Source: Myxococcales bacterium
Lineage (GTDB): Bacteria; Myxococcota_A; Polyangia; Polyangiales; Polyangiaceae
Length of the DNA: 64,000 bases
NCBI GenBank assembly: GCA_016703425.1
Contig: JADJCA010000027.1
Span: 1-64,000 of the forward strand
Reading direction: 5' to 3'
The notes under the pieces are model-generated. The model worked only from the letters and a program-made list of their open reading frames with translations. It was not told the DNA's origin and made no database searches. Positions within the stretch are counted from its first letter, which is position 1. Each line of letters starts with the position of its first letter. Both the position numbers and the translations under genes were made by a program. Shown piece after piece: positions 42,750 to 51,701 of the stretch.

Positions 42750-44732
42750 TCAGTTTCCCGTCCGGACCCAAGCGAGGGCGCGTTCGTAGACAGTGTCGCG
42801 GCCTACAAGCAGATCCGACTGGCGCGGGAGGAGGTCCTCATCGGGCCTCACGCCGTGCCCCAGCTGCGTGCTGCCGTCGGGCTCGATGAAGTCGCCGGAC
42901 GCGAGCCGGAAATTCATCATGCCGTAGTAGTCGAAGGAGATGTAGGAGGAGAACGCGCCGGCGGTGCGGCGCCCGAAGAGGCGCACGTTGGGAGCGCCGC
43001 GCATGCCGAGCGGAAACCAGTCGCTGGCGCTGCCGTCGCGCGCGAGAAGAAGCGCCGTTCGGAGGTTTTGGCGAGCCGTGTCGCTGCCAACGACGAAGGC
43101 GTCCTCGGTGCCCTTGCGAGCCGTGAAGATCGCGAGCGCGTCTTTGACCGTGGTCGACGGGCCTATGAGGCCGATGGTGAAGTTGAACCCCGTGCTCGCC
43201 CCGAGCGTCGCGGGGCTGCGGAAGAGCTCCGTCAGGTATTCGGCCGCCGGCTCGGTGCCGCCGTTGCCGGTGCGGTGATCGAGGATGACGCCGCTCGCCT
43301 TCGCTCGAAACGTCGACATCGCCGCCTCGTAGGGGTTCGCCGACGTGCCGTCGAGCATGACGTCGTCCCAGATCATGCCGTAGAGGCCCTCGGCCTCGGT
43401 CGTGTTGGCGAGGGGACCGTAGTGAACGCCCTGGACGTAGTGTTCGACCGCGTCGGGGTTGCCGTTGGCGAGGTGGTATTGCGGCCGATGATCGCAGTTC
43501 GGGTACACCGTCGGCTCGGTGTCTGAGAGGGCGGTCACGGGGAAGGTCTCGGGCGCACTGCACGAGGTCTTGGCGGCGTCGCAGCGAATGACGGTGAGGT
43601 CCTTGCCCCAGCGGCGAATCGCCTTCCGGATGTTCTCGAGCTTCTCCGCGTGAACCTGCGGGTCGTTGGCCCGCCAGGTGTCCCAGTTCACCGTCTCCAG
43701 CGACTCCATGAACGCGATGGGGTGCATGCCGTTGACGGCGACCAAACGATCGCCAGCCTTGAGGCCGAAATTCTGCTCCGGGCCGACGTGCGAGACGAGG
43801 ACGTCAGGCAAGCTCGACGCGGCCGGCGCGAGGTGGTGCGAGAGGTCCGCGTTGCCTTCGACGAAACACACGGGCAACGCGCCGCGACCGCTGACGGTGA
43901 CGGCCCCTTCCATCTTGGTGTGCCAGTCACGGAGTTGCCTCACGGCCGTCGCGAAACCGTTCCAGAACTCCCAAGCGCTCGTCGCGGCCTTCATGCGGTC
44001 CATCGTCACGAGGGCGCCGGGCAGCGAGAGGTTGCGCGTGTAACGGCCGCCGAAGAAGAGCTCGAGGCGACGCTTCAAGTAGTCGACGACGGAGTCGCGA
44101 TGCTCAGCCTTCGGGAGGGGCGGCAAGCCGAGCGCACCGTCGTGGCAGGCGCGGGCGGCGCAAAATTCGTGGGCGCCGCAGACGCCGTCGCCGTGCGTCG
44201 CGCAGGCGCGCAGCTCGCGGGCCTCGCCGGTCATCGACACCTCGAAGCCATCAACCTCAGCGCCGCTGGCGAAGATGCTGAGCGTCGCCTTGGCGCCCTT
44301 GGTGGCTTGCACCGTGAAGGGAGCCGTCTCGACCTCGTACCAGCCGTCGCTGGTGACACGGCCCGTGGGGTAGAAGCGCGCGCTCACCTCGGACAAGCTG
44401 CCGCCCTCCACGTCAACGTCGGCGAGGACGCGGTTCTTCCGGACGAACATGCGCGCCTGGTACGCCGCGTCGCGGTTGGGGAGGTTCAGCGGAAGTTTGA
44501 CGAGCTGCTCGAAGGAGTCGGCGCGCACGAGGGCGTACCGGGTTCCCTCAAGGGCCTCGGGGCCCTCTCGCAAGCTGAGGCCGCCTTGAGGGGTGAAGGA
44601 CTCGAAGCCCTCGGTGACGACGGCCTCGCGGTGAAAGACGAGGGTCCCGTCGGGGGCGAACTCGAGGGCGCGGGCCCCGGTTTGGAGGAAGAGGCCCGCT
44701 GCGATCGTGCCGAGGACGGGGGAGAGGCGCAT
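42750..44732 (-). CDS. Secreted S41-like (C-terminal processing) peptidase
   Basis: 660 aa from the ATG at 44732. It has a signal peptide (LGTIAAGLFLQTGARA), a beta-rich N-terminal region, a Cys-bearing stretch (CATHGDGVCGAHEFCAAR), a PDZ-like segment (HVGPEQNFGLKAGDRLVAVN) and an S41 core (ASGVILDHRTGNGGTEPAAE, then RTAGAFSSYISF and the final GHGVRPDEDLL). The usual nucleophile context (T-S/A-S-A-E) is not obvious; the equivalent region reads GSDTARQNLRTALLL. It may be inactive or use a shifted Ser. It is a periplasmic or surface protein. Confidence 0.8.
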   Translation of the reverse strand: MRLSPVLGTIAAGLFLQTGARALEFAPDGTLVFHREAVVTEGFESFTPQGGLSLREGPEALEGTRYALVRADSFEQLVKLPLNLPNRDAAYQARMFVRKNRVLADVDVEGGSLSEVSARFYPTGRVTSDGWYEVETAPFTVQATKGAKATLSIFASGAEVDGFEVSMTGEARELRACATHGDGVCGAHEFCAARACHDGALGLPPLPKAEHRDSVVDYLKRRLELFFGGRYTRNLSLPGALVTMDRMKAATSAWEFWNGFATAVRQLRDWHTKMEGAVTVSGRGALPVCFVEGNADLSHHLAPAASSLPDVLVSHVGPEQNFGLKAGDRLVAVNGMHPIAFMESLETVNWDTWRANDPQVHAEKLENIRKAIRRWGKDLTVIRCDAAKTSCSAPETFPVTALSDTEPTVYPNCDHRPQYHLANGNPDAVEHYVQGVHYGPLANTTEAEGLYGMIWDDVMLDGTSANPYEAAMSTFRAKASGVILDHRTGNGGTEPAAEYLTELFRSPATLGASTGFNFTIGLIGPSTTVKDALAIFTARKGTEDAFVVGSDTARQNLRTALLLARDGSASDWFPLGMRGAPNVRLFGRRTAGAFSSYISFDYYGMMNFRLASGDFIEPDGSTQLGHGVRPDEDLLPRQSDLLVGRDTVYERALAWVRTGN

Positions 44733-44901
44733 CGGCCGGAGGTTTTGCGCAGGTTGTCGTCGAAGGCAACCCCCTAAGGAAGCAAGGCGGCGTTGCCAAA
44801 TCGTCGACGGGGCCTGCGTCGCCTCCGAAATCGCCGAAGGAGCGCGGCCCCAGGCGCCGCCGGGGCTTCCCAAGGCCCGACCGCCGATGCACCCTCTCGG
44901 G

Positions 44902-45093
44902 ATGGACAAGACGCGCAGTCAGGTACTCGCCGAATCAGCTCGCAAAGGGGTGGCGGCTGGGGTGGCGACGGCGGCGACGGTGACCGCTGGCGTCATCATC
45001 GGCTGGCCCGCCGCCGTGGTGGCCGCGGTTCCCACGGCGCTCATCGGCTGGCGGTGGTGGAAACATCGCGCCGAAAACGGGATCAAGTTCTGA
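44902..45093 (+). CDS. Small membrane protein
   Basis: 63 aa from the ATG at 44902 (MDKTRSQVLAESARKG), or 68 aa from 44887. The chain is an amphipathic start, then two short hydrophobic segments (GVAAGVATAATVTAGVIIGW and PAAVVAAVPTALIGWRWW) and a basic end KHRAENGIKF. It resembles small conserved inner-membrane proteins of unknown role. It precedes the large sigma54 regulator gene by 68 bp in the same direction and may be part of its upstream context. Confidence 0.6.
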   Translation: MDKTRSQVLAESARKGVAAGVATAATVTAGVIIGWPAAVVAAVPTALIGWRWWKHRAENGIKF

Positions 45094-45112
45094 CGGATTG
45101 AGTCGGCCGGCG

Positions 45113-45165
45113 CCATCTAGATTGGCGGACTCCAAAAAGTCCGCGATACTAGAATTTCTAGATGG
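45113..45165 (+). promoter_or_regulatory. Nested inverted repeats at the start of the kinase-sigma54 regulator gene
   Basis: The outer arms CCATCTAG (45113-45120) and CTAGATGG (45158-45165) are perfect complements. Between them is a 7-bp stem GCGGACT/AGTCCGC (45125-45131 with 45138-45144) with loop CCAAAA. A palindrome CTAGAA-T-TTCTAG occupies 45149-45161, just before the ATG at 45162. No ribosome site is seen where one is expected. The start codon sits inside the right outer arm, so either an operator or a translation-blocking structure is possible. Confidence 0.55.
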
Positions 45166-48100
45166 CCAATCAGCAACTACCAACTTGGTTGGCAGAGAAG
45201 CCGGTGGCCGTCGGGGCCGCCGGCGAGGTCTCACGCGCGCGACTCGCCGATGGTCGCGACGTGGCCCTCAAGCGCTACCAGGATCGCGCCGTGGGTCGTC
45301 GAGAGGCGGCGCTGCTTCGGCGCCTTGCGCTGCGTTTCGGTCCGAGGCTCGTTGCTGTTGTCGACGAGCCGACCTCGCCGCTCACGGTCGTCCTCGAGTG
45401 GGTCGATGGTGCAGCCCTCGGGGCGCACCCGCCACCGCTCCCGGTGAGCGATCGTGAGCGGCTCGCCGCGATCGTGGCCCACGGCGTCGGACGCGCGCTC
45501 GCCGAGCTGCACGAGCTAGGCATCCGTCACGGTGACGTGAAGCCCGCGAACATCGTGCTGCACGGCGACCATGTCCCCACGCGCGACGCCGCCGACGATC
45601 GCGGCGCGACGCTCATCGACCTGAGCCTAGCCACCGGCACGAGCGACGCCCTCGTCGGCGCCACGCCGGCGTACCTCGCACCCGAGGTCCTCCTCGACGC
45701 GCGCTGGGTGGGACCCGAGACGGATCTCTTCGCCTTCGGCGTCGTCTTGCGCGACCTCAGCGGCGGCGTCGGCGAGGCGAGCCTCTGGGCTGCGGCGCTC
45801 ATGGCGCGCGAACCCGGCGCGCGGCCGCGCGCCGCGTTCGTCGCAGACCGCGCCGCCGCGTGGCTAGGCCTCCGCGATGACGCGGAGGACCGCCGCGCGG
45901 CGCGCGTCACCGCCGTGCGCCGCGCCTACCTCCGCGTCCGCGAGCGCGACCTCTCCCGCGCCGCAAGTCTCAGCGCCGACGTGCGCGGCTTGCCGCGCAC
46001 GTGGCTTGAAGAGGCGTGCGGCTTCGCGTCGCCGCCGGCCGGCGGCGACGCGAAGGCCGCGCCGCTCGGTCCCCTCGACGCCGTCGCGCGCGCCCGCTGG
46101 CTCACGGCGCTCGTGGGCACGCCGCCCGATGGCGGCGCCCTCGAAGGTCTCGACGAGGCTACGCTCGCGGAACGCCTTGTCGGTCTCGCGCAAGACGACG
46201 TGCCCTTCGCGCTCGCCAACCTCCGCCGCGACGCGACGCGCGCGACGGCGGACACGCCAGTCGGCACGCCAGTCGTCGCGCCCGCGCCCGACGACGCCGT
46301 CGCGCTCGCGGTCCTGCTCACGCAGGCGCGCCCTTCGCGCGAGCTCTTGGCTCGCGCCGAAGGGCTCGCGCCTCGCGTCGCACCGAGCTTTCGCTCGGTG
46401 CTCGTCGAGGCGCTCTTGCGGTGCTCCGAGGTGGGGCGCGCCTTCATCGCGGTCGGCGACGACGACGCCCCCGAGGCGTCGGCGCTCCGCGCGGAAATCG
46501 CGCGCCGCATGGGCGACGCTGCTGCCGCCGAGCGATTCGCCGCCCTCGCGGCGGGCGACTCACGGGCGCGCGCCGTCAGGGCGCGCCTCGCCTGGGACCG
46601 TGGCGCGTACGACGAAGCCGAGCGCCTCGCCCAGGATCTCGGCGGCGTCGCCGCCGCCGAGATCCGTGGCCTCGTCGCCTACGCCCGCGGCGAGTTCGCC
46701 GCGGGCATCGCGCGGGTCAACGACGCGCTGTCGCTCGGCGCGCCGCGCGAGGCGCGGGCGCGCCTCTTCGGCGTCCGGGGAATGTTGCATCATGCATCCG
46801 GCAACGCGGCGGCGGCTCTCGAGTCGTTCCGTGTAGCCGCAGAGGACGCGCAAGCTGGCGGCGTCGTCGAAGAGGCGACCTACTTGACCGGACTCGCCGC
46901 GGCGGCCTCCGACGCCGGCCAGTTCGCGGTGGCGCTCGCCGCCGCCACGCGCTCCGCGTTGCTCTTCGAAGAGCTGCGTCGTCCGTCGCACGCAGCGCGC
47001 GCGTGGCTCGCGCGCGCAAGCGTCCTTGGGCTCGTTGGCGCGGCGCACGAGGCGTGCGCCGCCGCCGACGAGGTGATCGAGCGCGCGGATGCCCGCGGCG
47101 ACTCGGAAGCGCTCGCGTACGCCAGGCTCGTCCACGCCGAGGCGCGGCCCGCCGGCGACGCGGCGGGCCGTGCCGCCGCGCTGGGCGCATGGCGAGCGGT
47201 CGCCGGCGACGGTGAGGTGCGTCTTCGCGTCGCCGCGCGGGTGGTGGCGTACGCGCCCGAGGAGCTGTCTTCGGAGGAGCGCGCCGCCCTCGACGAGGCG
47301 AGCTCCGATGCATCGCTTGCGGCGCGGTGGGAGTGGTGGGGCGGGCGCGCCTCGGGGACGCTGGCGTCGACCGACGGCGACGACCAGCGTCGCGTTGCCA
47401 CGGCGCTCTTGGCGCTGCTGGGCACGCCGGCGCCGTTGCCGTCGCGCGCGTTCGCCCTCTCGTTCGCGCCTTCGCTGGCGGCGCAGCTCGGGGACGGCGA
47501 CGCGGCGCGCCGCTTCGAAGCGGCGCGGCGCGCCGCCGTGGCTGAAGCGCGGCCGAACGTGCCGGCCGACTACGCGGCGCGCTTCGAGCAAGCCGCGTGG
47601 GTGCGCGGTGTCGCCGGCTCGAACGCGGCCGCCTCGGCGGCCGCCGAGTTCGAGCCGGCGCAGATCATGTTGCTCGATGGCCTCGTGCGCTCGCTCAGCG
47701 GGCGGGAGCGCCTTCGGCCGCTCTTCGATCAGGTGCTCGACGCGCTCTTGTCGTGGACCGGCGTAGAGCGTGGCGTGCTCATGGCGCTCGCGCCCGACGG
47801 CTCGCTGGTCCCGCGCGCCGCGCGAAACCTCGCGCGGCGCGACCTCGTCGGAGATCAGCGCGCGCTGTCGCTCGGGTTGGCTCGACGGGCCCTCGACCAG
47901 GGCGACGTGGTCATCGCCACCGACGCCTTCGCGTCGCTTGGCGACCTGCACGCATCGGTCCACGCGCTGCGGCTGCGTAGCGTCTTGGCCATTCCGCTCT
48001 TGGCGCGCGGCGAGGCGCTCGGCGTGGTCTACCTCGACGACCGGAATCGACGGGGGGCGTTCGGTCCGCGCGAGGTCGCGTGGGTGCGACTCGTGGCGGC

Positions 48101-49196
48101 GCACGCTGCGCTGGCCATCGCCGACGCGCGCGACGCGGTGCGGCTGCGCCGCGCCGTGCGGCACGCGGAGCGGGCCAAGGCGCGGCTCGAGCGCGAGCTC
48201 GAGGCGCGCGGCCTCGAGCTCGACCGCGCAAAGGCGGCGCTCGGCGACGAGGGGCCGGCCATCGAGTACGAAGGGATGGCGGGCCGCAGCGACGCGATGC
48301 AGCGAACGCTGCATCTCGTCGCACGCGTCAGCGGTAGCGACGTGCCGGTGCTCATCGTCGGCGAGTCGGGGACGGGGAAGGAGCTGCTCGCGCGGGCCAT
48401 TCACGCGAGCGGACCGCGGCGCGCGAAGGCCTTCGTGACGGAGAACTGCGGGGCGTTGCCGGAGGCGCTGCTCGAGTCGACGTTGTTCGGGCACAAGCGC
48501 GGCGCATTCACGGGGGCCACGGCGAACCGACCGGGCCTCTTCGAGGTGGCCGACGGCGGAACGCTCTTCTTGGACGAGGTCGGCGAGATGAGCCCCGGGC
48601 TTCAGGCGAAGCTCCTGCGGGTCCTTCAGAACGGCGAGATTCGCGCCGTCGGCGACGAGCGCTCGCGGCGCGTCAACGTACGCGTGCTGGCGGCTACGCA
48701 CCGCGACCTCGAGGGCATGGTGAAGAGCGGGGCCTTCCGCGAAGACCTCTATTACCGACTCAACGTCGTTTCGATCCCCGTGCCGCCGCTCCGCGAACGA
48801 CCGGAGGACATTCCTTCTCTCGTGACTCACCTCGTCCTTAAGCACGGCGGCGGTCGGCCCATTCGCCTTACGCGCGCGGCGCTCGAACGGCTCGTCGCCG
48901 ACCCGTGGCCGGGCAACGTTCGTCAGCTCGAGAACGAAGTGCGTCGCGCGTTGGTTCTGGCCGGGGATCGGATCGACGCTTCGGAGCTCTCGCCGGAGCT
49001 GATGCGAGCGACGCAGGCTCGCCGGAGCGGCGGGACGGACCTGCGCTCGCGCCTCGATTCACTGGAAACCGAGCTTGTGCAAGAGGCGCTCGACAAGACG
49101 CGCGGCAATCAGACGAAGGCCGCCGAGATGCTCGGTGTCTCTCGCTTCGGCCTGCAGAAGATGATTAAGAGGCTCGGCCTCCGGCTCCCCGCGTGA
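45162..49196 (+). CDS. Kinase-TPR-GAF-sigma54 activator fusion
   Basis: 1344 aa. Residues ~15-230 are a Ser/Thr kinase-like domain with Lys37 (VALKRY), HGDVKPANI with the catalytic Asp, LIDLSLA in place of DFG, and YLAPE. The glycine loop (VGAAGEV) is weak, so activity is uncertain. From ~300 to 830 come helical TPR-like repeats. A GAF domain lies at ~850-1000, then a coiled coil. The AAA+ sigma54 domain (~1034-1276) has Walker A GESGTGKE, the sigma54-contact GAFTGA and Walker B TLFLDEVGE. A Fis helix-turn-helix ends the protein (NQTKAAEMLGVSRFGLQK). It should activate sigma54 promoters, gated by the N-terminal parts. Confidence 0.92.
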   Translation: MANQQLPTWLAEKPVAVGAAGEVSRARLADGRDVALKRYQDRAVGRREAALLRRLALRFGPRLVAVVDEPTSPLTVVLEWVDGAALGAHPPPLPVSDRERLAAIVAHGVGRALAELHELGIRHGDVKPANIVLHGDHVPTRDAADDRGATLIDLSLATGTSDALVGATPAYLAPEVLLDARWVGPETDLFAFGVVLRDLSGGVGEASLWAAALMAREPGARPRAAFVADRAAAWLGLRDDAEDRRAARVTAVRRAYLRVRERDLSRAASLSADVRGLPRTWLEEACGFASPPAGGDAKAAPLGPLDAVARARWLTALVGTPPDGGALEGLDEATLAERLVGLAQDDVPFALANLRRDATRATADTPVGTPVVAPAPDDAVALAVLLTQARPSRELLARAEGLAPRVAPSFRSVLVEALLRCSEVGRAFIAVGDDDAPEASALRAEIARRMGDAAAAERFAALAAGDSRARAVRARLAWDRGAYDEAERLAQDLGGVAAAEIRGLVAYARGEFAAGIARVNDALSLGAPREARARLFGVRGMLHHASGNAAAALESFRVAAEDAQAGGVVEEATYLTGLAAAASDAGQFAVALAAATRSALLFEELRRPSHAARAWLARASVLGLVGAAHEACAAADEVIERADARGDSEALAYARLVHAEARPAGDAAGRAAALGAWRAVAGDGEVRLRVAARVVAYAPEELSSEERAALDEASSDASLAARWEWWGGRASGTLASTDGDDQRRVATALLALLGTPAPLPSRAFALSFAPSLAAQLGDGDAARRFEAARRAAVAEARPNVPADYAARFEQAAWVRGVAGSNAAASAAAEFEPAQIMLLDGLVRSLSGRERLRPLFDQVLDALLSWTGVERGVLMALAPDGSLVPRAARNLARRDLVGDQRALSLGLARRALDQGDVVIATDAFASLGDLHASVHALRLRSVLAIPLLARGEALGVVYLDDRNRRGAFGPREVAWVRLVAAHAALAIADARDAVRLRRAVRHAERAKARLERELEARGLELDRAKAALGDEGPAIEYEGMAGRSDAMQRTLHLVARVSGSDVPVLIVGESGTGKELLARAIHASGPRRAKAFVTENCGALPEALLESTLFGHKRGAFTGATANRPGLFEVADGGTLFLDEVGEMSPGLQAKLLRVLQNGEIRAVGDERSRRVNVRVLAATHRDLEGMVKSGAFREDLYYRLNVVSIPVPPLRERPEDIPSLVTHLVLKHGGGRPIRLTRAALERLVADPWPGNVRQLENEVRRALVLAGDRIDASELSPELMRATQARRSGGTDLRSRLDSLETELVQEALDKTRGNQTKAAEMLGVSRFGLQKMIKRLGLRLPA

Positions 49197-49229
49197 GAGC
49201 GCGGCGCGCAGGAGGCGGAGGCGAGGCGT

Positions 49230-50042
49230 CTACTTGACGAAGAGCTGCGCCGCCGCGACGCCGGCGCCACGCGTGGCCTTGAGCACCAACTTCGCTTGCA
49301 CCGCGACGGGGATGAACGCGAGCTTGATGCAATTGCCGCCGCCGCCGAGGACCGTCTTTTGCCCGCCGCCCTTGGCGGCGCCCATGTTGCCGAAGGACGG
49401 CATGTTGGGGATCGGCGTCACAGCCACCATCGAGAGCTCAAGCTCCTGCGGACCGACGCCGGCGGCGACCGCCGTGTAGCACTTGCCCGGCTGCATGTTG
49501 AAGCCCTGCTCGAGCACTTGCCCCTCTTGGAAGTTGCCCGCGATGGGCGCGCCCTCTTTCGCCATGCCGCCCGTTTCGCTGGCGGCGACGAGGTTCAGCG
49601 CGGCGGTGGCGCCGACGGCGAAGTTGGGATCGAGCGGCTGGGCGCTCGGACCCGACGGAGAGCCGCCGCCAGCGGCCGGCGGCGCGCCCGTCGGCGGGAG
49701 CCCAAAGCCTGTCGGGATTGGGAAGGGGAGACCAAATGGCGGCGGTGCACCGGTGGGCGCGCCGGTGTTGGGCCCGGGGCCAGGCGCAGGGCCTGGACCA
49801 GGGGCGGGGCCGGGGCCTGGCCCGGGCATCGGACCGTTCGGCGGCGGCGCGTTGGGGTTGCCCGCGTAGGGCGGCGGCGCGTTGCCGTAGGGAGGGGCGC
49901 CATAAGGAGGAGCGCCATAGGGCGCGCCGTTGTAGGCCGGCGGTGGCGGGTTCTGCGGGGGCGGCTCACTTTTCGGACAGCCCAAGAGGCAAAGGCTCGC
50001 GAGGGACGACATCACCGTCAGACCAACCTGCATACGAAACAT
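49230..50042 (-). CDS. Pro/Gly-rich lipoprotein
   Basis: 270 aa. A lipobox (SSLASLCLLGC) precedes a ~100-residue spacer of Pro, Gly, Ala, Tyr and Asn repeats (GAPYGAPPYGAPPYG, PGPGPAPGPGPAPGPG). The C-terminal ~130 residues are a compact domain (FQEGQVLEQGFNMQPGKCYT, AVAAGVGPQELELSMVAV, CIKLAFIPVAVQAKLVLKAT) with two cysteines likely in a disulfide. This layout, a lipid anchor plus flexible arm plus small sandwich, recurs in Myxococcota surface proteins. No function is known. It is transcribed towards the sigma54 regulator gene. Confidence 0.8.
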   Translation of the reverse strand: MFRMQVGLTVMSSLASLCLLGCPKSEPPPQNPPPPAYNGAPYGAPPYGAPPYGNAPPPYAGNPNAPPPNGPMPGPGPGPAPGPGPAPGPGPNTGAPTGAPPPFGLPFPIPTGFGLPPTGAPPAAGGGSPSGPSAQPLDPNFAVGATAALNLVAASETGGMAKEGAPIAGNFQEGQVLEQGFNMQPGKCYTAVAAGVGPQELELSMVAVTPIPNMPSFGNMGAAKGGGQKTVLGGGGNCIKLAFIPVAVQAKLVLKATRGAGVAAAQLFVK

Positions 50043-50198
50043 CGAGTGTCTCCTTTGGCGCTAAGCCGAACGCACCGCGCAAGCCGAACACGCTTTCCGT
50101 CAAACGATTCTCGTCAGACGAGCGGGCAGGGTGCCCCCTTCAAAGGGCACCTGTAAAGGACGATCGGCCCTTGCCCGCGAGCGAGACGCGTGCTCGCG

Positions 50199-51491
50199 TC
50201 ACGGACTCGCGACTCCGCCGGCCTCCTCGAAGCGCAGCTCCCCTTCGGCCTTCGCGACGTAGGTCGCGCACACGAGATCGCCCACGACGTTCAAGACGGT
50301 GCGGCACATGTCGAGGAACCGATCGACGCCCAAAATGATGCCGATGCCTTCCGCGGGAACGCCGACGCTCTGGAGCACGATGACGATGAGCGGGATCGAA
50401 CCGCCGGGGACTCCTGCCGTGCCGACTCCCGCGAGGATCGACATGAGCACGACCGTGATCTGCTGGCCCAGGCCGAGCTTGATGCCGAAGACCTGGGCGA
50501 GAAAGAGGACCGTCACACCTTCGAAGAGCGCCGTGCCGTTTTGATTTCCCGTTGCGCCAACGGTCAGGACGAAGCTGCCGATGCGCGCCGGCACACCGAG
50601 CTTCTGCTCTGAGGTGCGGAGCGTCGTGGGCAACGTCGCGTTCGACGACGCCGTCGAGAACGCCGTGACGATCACCTCGCGGCATCGCTTGAACCATTCA
50701 ATGGGCGAAACGCCGCTTCCCTTGAGGATCGCGCCGTAAACAACGAAGAGCTGAATGGCGAGCCCGAGCACCACGACGCCGACGTATTTGCCGAGCCGCG
50801 GGATCAGATCGAGGCCTGACTTCGCGGTCATCGCAAACATGAGGCCGAAGACCCCATACGGCGCCAAGACCATGGCCCAGTCGACGATGCGCAGCGACGC
50901 TCGCTGCAGTGCCGTGAGGACTCCCACGAGCGGCTCGGTGGACTCGTCGCGCACCATCGACAGGGCCACGCCAAGCATCAGCGCAAAGACCATGAGCGCG
51001 ATCATCTCGCCGGAGAGCGCCTCAGCGGCGGCGGCCACGGGATTCTTTGGAATGAGCGAGAGCACCGTCTCGGTCCAGTGTTGCGCTTTCGCGGCGTTCT
51101 CGATGGCCTTCTTGGACCCCGACGCGAACGTTGAGGCGAGCTCCGTTCGGACGCCCGGATCGACGCCCGCTCCCGGCTGCACGACGCTCACGAGTCCGAC
51201 GCCGATGACCACCGAGAGGCCGCTCGCCACGATGGTGTAGCCGAGCGTCCGGAGCCCTACGCGCCCAATGCGGCGCACGTCGCCGAGCTCAAGCACGCCG
51301 AGCACGAGCGACGAGAACACGAGAGGAACGACCACCATGAAAATGATGCGGAGGAAGAGCTGGCCGATGGGGTTGGCCACGTTCTTCACGACCACGTCGA
51401 TCCAAGGCGCGTCCTTCCCCGACAGGTGCGCCACGAGCCCCGCGGCCATGCCCGAGCCGAGGCCGAGAAGGATCTTGGTGTGCCGTTGCAT
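50199..51491 (-). CDS. Dicarboxylate/amino acid:cation symporter (DAACS family)
   Basis: 430 aa from the ATG at 51491. It shows the GltP/DctA fold: opening helices (ILLGLGSGMAAGLVAHLSG), the FLRIIFMVVVPLVFSSLVLG segment, the hairpin Ser-rich motif (STASSNATLPTTL), a NQNGTALFEG loop where related carriers have NMDGTAL, and the ligand helix VDRFLDMCRTVLNVVGD with conserved Asp and Arg. It is an inner-membrane elevator-type carrier for glutamate, aspartate or C4-dicarboxylates with Na+ or H+. The Asp-to-Asn change in the loop could alter ion coupling. It stands alone in transcription. Confidence 0.92.
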   Translation of the reverse strand: MQRHTKILLGLGSGMAAGLVAHLSGKDAPWIDVVVKNVANPIGQLFLRIIFMVVVPLVFSSLVLGVLELGDVRRIGRVGLRTLGYTIVASGLSVVIGVGLVSVVQPGAGVDPGVRTELASTFASGSKKAIENAAKAQHWTETVLSLIPKNPVAAAAEALSGEMIALMVFALMLGVALSMVRDESTEPLVGVLTALQRASLRIVDWAMVLAPYGVFGLMFAMTAKSGLDLIPRLGKYVGVVVLGLAIQLFVVYGAILKGSGVSPIEWFKRCREVIVTAFSTASSNATLPTTLRTSEQKLGVPARIGSFVLTVGATGNQNGTALFEGVTVLFLAQVFGIKLGLGQQITVVLMSILAGVGTAGVPGGSIPLIVIVLQSVGVPAEGIGIILGVDRFLDMCRTVLNVVGDLVCATYVAKAEGELRFEEAGGVASP

Positions 51492-51701
51492 GAGCGGCGC
51501 AGTGTGCCAAAGGCGGGCGCCGAGCGCGCGACGTTTTTGTCCCCTCAGCGCGGCGGCGCGATCAAGGCGCCTATAGGCACCGATTTCCGTCGGATCGTGG
51601 CTCCGGCGCTCGGCCCCGCAGGGGTGATCGAAACAGGCACTCCCCGTTCGGACTGAAACGACTCTTGCGCCGCCGTCTTCTTTCGTCACGATGCGGCCCG
51701 C

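Noticed and set aside
46560..48845. A 761-codon open frame antisense to the kinase-sigma54 gene
   Set aside because: High GC content makes long antisense frames common. The product is Arg/His-rich with no domain, while the opposite strand encodes clear catalytic motifs.
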